Assembly (NCBI GenBank): GCA_964641135.1
Contig: CAZXJV010000119.1
Location: 1 to 6,874, forward strand
Direction of reading: 5' to 3'
Source: Teretinema sp964641135
GTDB taxonomy: Bacteria; Spirochaetota; Spirochaetia; Treponematales; Treponemataceae
Length of the DNA stretch: 6,874 nucleotides
The notes beneath the pieces were generated by a model, which saw only the letters and a program-made list of their open reading frames with translations, was not told the DNA's origin and made no database searches. The stretch's first letter is position 1, and the number at the start of each line of letters is the position of its first letter. Both the position numbers and the translations under genes were made by a program. Shown here piece by piece: positions 4,769 through 6,874 of the stretch.

Positions 4769-6462
4769 GTTGATTCTTTCTCCACTACTTCGGCATCACC
4801 AAGCAAGGCACTGGCCGTATTCATCATCTCGCGAGCACGGGCCAGCTGCTGACGGAACTTTTCATTACCCTTACCCTGAATTGCGGCAAGATTAACAAGA
4901 GTTTCATACGGTCCGCCCCGAACCACTGCCAGAATACCGCCAAGAAGCTGATCCATGGTACGAAAAGCATTTGTAAGCTGGTGAATCATTTCATCGGCGC
5001 TGGACTCCAGCATCATGACAAGATTGTCCAGACGGGCTTTTCCTTTGGTTGTAGCGATTTTTTCGCGCCGGACCACCTCGAAACCGGAACCAAGATCACC
5101 CTTTGGTCCAAGACGGTTTTCAAAATACTCTATGTTTTGCTGCATATGCTCAAGAACGTTAAAGGTGTCGGTAAACTCATTCAGATTTTCTCTGCGGTAA
5201 AATTCTCCCTCAATCAAAACCAGCTTCAACGGCCGCAACACCTGATCCGGATATATTGTTTTATAAAACGCCTTGATAAACCCGATGGACATTTCACGTC
5301 TAAAACTCAAATCCAGCCATAAATCTTCCCAGGGGTGGTACTGCAGACCGGGCAATTCTTTGACATCAAGAAACTGCAGAATATTGCGAACAACCATCTC
5401 CCGGCGATGGGCTCTTTGCCAGTAGCCCCACTTTTGGTCAAAATTACGCTTCCAGGCAGCTTTATAAATCACAAACCAGTCTTCACCGCCTTCAATCGGC
5501 TGTGCCGTCCAGGCCACATCACGCAACGCAAATCTAACAATATCTGCGATCGGTACGGCGCTGCGGAAAACTTTGATATTGGAAAGATAGGAAGCTGCCC
5601 GGGAAACAAAGGCGGTGCACTCCTGTTCAAGGTCAAAGCGGGGCTCCTGAACTTTTTCCTGAACAGTAAACAGATGCATGGCCTCCAGTACGATCACCGG
5701 AATACGCTTGGTGGCACTCAGTACCCGCGCCAGCATTCGAAGATCTTCGGTAACCGTATCCAGATTACAGACAGTCTTTTGTCCATAGGTATTAAACCGC
5801 AGTAAAATCCGGTCAAAGGAAACGGCACAGAAGGCTTTGATCCATTCAATACTCTGTACGGCTTGATACATACGTGCACGTTCTTCTTCGGGAATTGAAG
5901 AAAGAACCGAATCCATTTTTCGTAAAAGTGATGTGCGATGATCTGCAGAAGATTCATCCCGTACAGAAATTTTGAATGGATCGACCTGTTCAACCAGTTT
6001 TTCATCGGTTCCAGTCATTATCATCGAGCCCAGAAAGAGGAAAAAACCGCCTTTATCATTATCTACCGATGCAAGGAGACCTGAAAAAAAGGACGCAGTT
6101 TGTTTAAGTTTAAGCAAGTCCTCATAAAACTGACGAAGCAGAACCCCTTGCCGGGGATCAATATATACTCCGTAACTTCTGGACAGGTTCTTTCCAACCT
6201 TGGCAACAAGGCTTAATGCAAACAGCTGGGAAGCAGTACTGGTAGAAAAGAATGCCCGCAGATTAAACCAAAGCCTGACCAGCAGCGGCTCTTCGGCAAG
6301 CCGCTGGTCGACTGAAAAAACCGGATCACTGACAAGCGGTTTTGCCGGCTGGCGATCGCTTTCGGCCTCCGAGACCTCTGCAATCCGTTTCAGCAAATCC
6401 TGTCGTTCCGAAGATTTCATGGTCAGCACCAGGCGCTCAAAGGTGTTCAGGTTCTGTTCCAT
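4765..6462 (-). CDS. Conserved protein of unknown function, possibly spirochaete DUF5312 family
   Basis: I do not know the function. The product is 565 residues from ATG at 6462, beginning MEQNLNTFERLVLTMKSSER. The frame stays open upstream to a TTG at 6531, but those 23 residues lie over AT-rich promoter-like DNA, so I prefer the ATG. No clear Shine-Dalgarno sequence precedes either. There is no convincing signal peptide or long membrane segment. Visible features, numbered from the chosen start: a charged N-terminal helix; GGFFLFLG at 138-145; a Trp/aromatic-rich stretch at about 328-348 (DWFVIYKAAWKRNFDQKWGYW); LDLSFRREMSIGFIKAFY at about 383-400; and a helical C-terminal 90 residues. I recall similar proteins of this length as DUF5312, found in spirochaetes, but could not check. 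Its stop overlaps the pgeF start by 4 bp, so the two are probably translated together. Confidence 0.85.
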   Translation of the reverse strand: MEQNLNTFERLVLTMKSSERQDLLKRIAEVSEAESDRQPAKPLVSDPVFSVDQRLAEEPLLVRLWFNLRAFFSTSTASQLFALSLVAKVGKNLSRSYGVYIDPRQGVLLRQFYEDLLKLKQTASFFSGLLASVDNDKGGFFLFLGSMIMTGTDEKLVEQVDPFKISVRDESSADHRTSLLRKMDSVLSSIPEEERARMYQAVQSIEWIKAFCAVSFDRILLRFNTYGQKTVCNLDTVTEDLRMLARVLSATKRIPVIVLEAMHLFTVQEKVQEPRFDLEQECTAFVSRAASYLSNIKVFRSAVPIADIVRFALRDVAWTAQPIEGGEDWFVIYKAAWKRNFDQKWGYWQRAHRREMVVRNILQFLDVKELPGLQYHPWEDLWLDLSFRREMSIGFIKAFYKTIYPDQVLRPLKLVLIEGEFYRRENLNEFTDTFNVLEHMQQNIEYFENRLGPKGDLGSGFEVVRREKIATTKGKARLDNLVMMLESSADEMIHQLTNAFRTMDQLLGGILAVVRGGPYETLVNLAAIQGKGNEKFRQQLARAREMMNTASALLGDAEVVEKEST

Positions 6463-6503
6463 ATCTGTACCAGTATGAACGAAAGAACCGAAAAAAGCGA
6501 GTA

Positions 6504-6531
6504 TTTTTATCTTTGGTATCAGGAAAAACAA
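6504..6531 (-). promoter_or_regulatory. Weak candidate promoter for the unknown gene and pgeF
   Basis: On the minus strand, TTGTTT (6526-6531) and TAAAAA (6504-6509) lie 16 bp apart in an AT-rich stretch between the tRNA terminator and the ATG at 6462. The match is modest. The upstream terminator implies that a promoter exists in this gap, but its exact place is uncertain. Confidence 0.3.
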
Positions 6532-6600
6532 GAAAACGGCATTAGCAGGATGATGACAGGGATTACATGTGTCTGAACCCGCTTACTCTGGCCGTCGGTG

Positions 6601-6632
6601 AAAAAAAAGGCTGACCTTTTTCAGGTCAGCCT
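6601..6632 (-). terminator. Intrinsic terminator of the tRNA pair
   Basis: On the minus strand a perfect 10-bp stem, AGGCTGACCT with AGGTCAGCCT (6623-6632 and 6608-6617), encloses the loop GAAAA and runs into eight T (6601-6608). It begins nine bases after the tRNA-Glu 3' end. On the plus strand no T-tract follows, so it acts in one direction only. Confidence 0.95.
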
Positions 6633-6641
6633 CGAAACACT

Positions 6642-6713
6642 CGGTCCCTACGGGAATCGAACCCGTCTTTGAAGATTGAGAATCTCCTGTCCTAACCGAT
6701 AGACGAAGGGACC
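6642..6713 (-). tRNA. tRNA-Glu (anticodon CUC)
   Basis: The 72-nt cloverleaf folds fully: acceptor GGTCCCT with AGGGACC, D stem GTCT with GGAC, anticodon stem GGAGA with TCTTC around the loop TTCTCAA (anticodon CTC), a four-base variable loop AAAG, and T stem ACGGG with CCCGT around TTCGATT. The discriminator is G. CCA is not encoded. It reads GAG codons. It is the second tRNA of a two-gene unit and is followed by the terminator. Confidence 0.96.
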
Positions 6714-6719
6714 GGATAA

Positions 6720-6748
6720 CAAACCGCACCTTTTAAAGGCGCGGTTTG
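6720..6748 (-). other. Intergenic hairpin between the two tRNAs
   Basis: The arms at 6738-6748 and 6720-6730 form an 11-bp stem around TTTAAAA. As minus-strand RNA all pairs hold, one of them G-U; as plus-strand RNA the same pair would be an A-C mismatch. That fits a structure kept in the tRNA transcript. No proper T-tract follows, so it is more likely a processing or spacer structure than a terminator. Confidence 0.6.
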
Positions 6749-6756
6749 AGCATGTT

Positions 6757-6827
6757 TTCCCCAGGGAGGATTCGAACCCCCACAAACAGAACCAGAATCT
6801 GTAGTGCTACCGTTACACTACCGGGGA
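6757..6827 (-). tRNA. tRNA-Gln (anticodon CUG)
   Basis: The 71-nt cloverleaf folds fully: acceptor TCCCCGG with CTGGGGA (one G-U), D stem GTGT with GCAC, anticodon stem ACAGA with TCTGT around TTCTGGT (anticodon CTG), variable loop TTGT, and T stem GGGGG with CCTCC around TTCGAAT. The first pair is U1-A72, as is common in bacterial tRNA-Gln. The discriminator is A. CCA is not encoded. It reads CAG codons. Confidence 0.95.
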
Positions 6828-6842
6828 ATCAATGCGAGATGA

Positions 6843-6871
6843 AAACTAGCACTCAACAGGTGTTTTGTCAA
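6843..6871 (-). promoter_or_regulatory. Promoter of the tRNA-Gln - tRNA-Glu unit
   Basis: On the minus strand a perfect TTGACA (6866-6871) lies 17 bp from TAGTTT (6843-6848), which is preceded by an extended -10 TG (TGC). The predicted start is a few bases before the tRNA-Gln 5' end. The -10 hexamer is weak, but the perfect -35, ideal spacing and TG element make this a good stable-RNA promoter. Confidence 0.75.
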
Positions 6872-6874
6872 GGG

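Noticed and set aside
6463..6531. N-terminal extension of the unknown protein from a TTG start, giving a hydrophobic-looking first 20 residues
   Set aside because: The stretch is AT-rich promoter-like DNA, TTG is a rare start, no ribosome binding site precedes it, and the protein-like sequence begins at the ATG at 6462. A signal peptide reading would rest on this extension alone.
1..6874. Mobile element, CRISPR, prophage, toxin-antitoxin or defence system
   Set aside because: No transposase, integrase, repeat array or related protein motif was seen on either strand; the tRNA 3' ends show no obvious direct repeats marking an integrated element inside the window.

Overview
This window looks like ordinary core chromosome from a bacterium, most likely a spirochaete (Spirochaetia). 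The lineage is inferred from three things: the style of the L27 and L21 proteins, the gene order L21 - Prp - L27 - Obg, and a 565-residue protein of unknown function that resembles a spirochaete-restricted family (DUF5312, recalled rather than searched). Every gene I can support lies on the minus strand, so the order of transcription runs from the right end to the left end.

From right to left: a strong promoter (6843-6871) drives a tRNA-Gln(CUG) and tRNA-Glu(CUC) pair, which ends at a textbook intrinsic terminator (6601-6632). Next come the uncharacterised 565-residue gene and pgeF, joined by an ATGA stop/start overlap. argS follows 65 bp further on. It has its own promoter, whose -35 box covers the pgeF stop codon, and a perfect 12-bp palindrome at the predicted transcription start. 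argS ends at a hairpin and U-tract that physically overlap the promoter of the next unit, the ribosomal-protein group rplU (L21) - prp (cysteine protease) - rpmA (L27). That unit ends at a GC-rich terminator (1014-1039). obg, the ribosome-assembly GTPase, follows with its own leader holding a 13-bp-arm inverted repeat, and runs off the left edge without its C-terminus.

The genes serve translation: two tRNAs, arginyl-tRNA synthetase, two 50S proteins, a ribosomal-protein protease and a 50S assembly GTPase. A wall-editing or purine-type laccase-domain enzyme and one unknown gene accompany them. A run of 10 N falls inside the 5' end of prp. The reading frame shows that the missing stretch is probably not 10 bases long.

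I see no mobile element, CRISPR array, phage gene, toxin-antitoxin pair or defence system. The items most worth a second look are regulatory (terminator/promoter overlap, the obg inverted repeat, the argS palindrome), the presence of Prp beside an L27 that lacks the known Prp cleavage extension, and the unknown gene coupled to pgeF.
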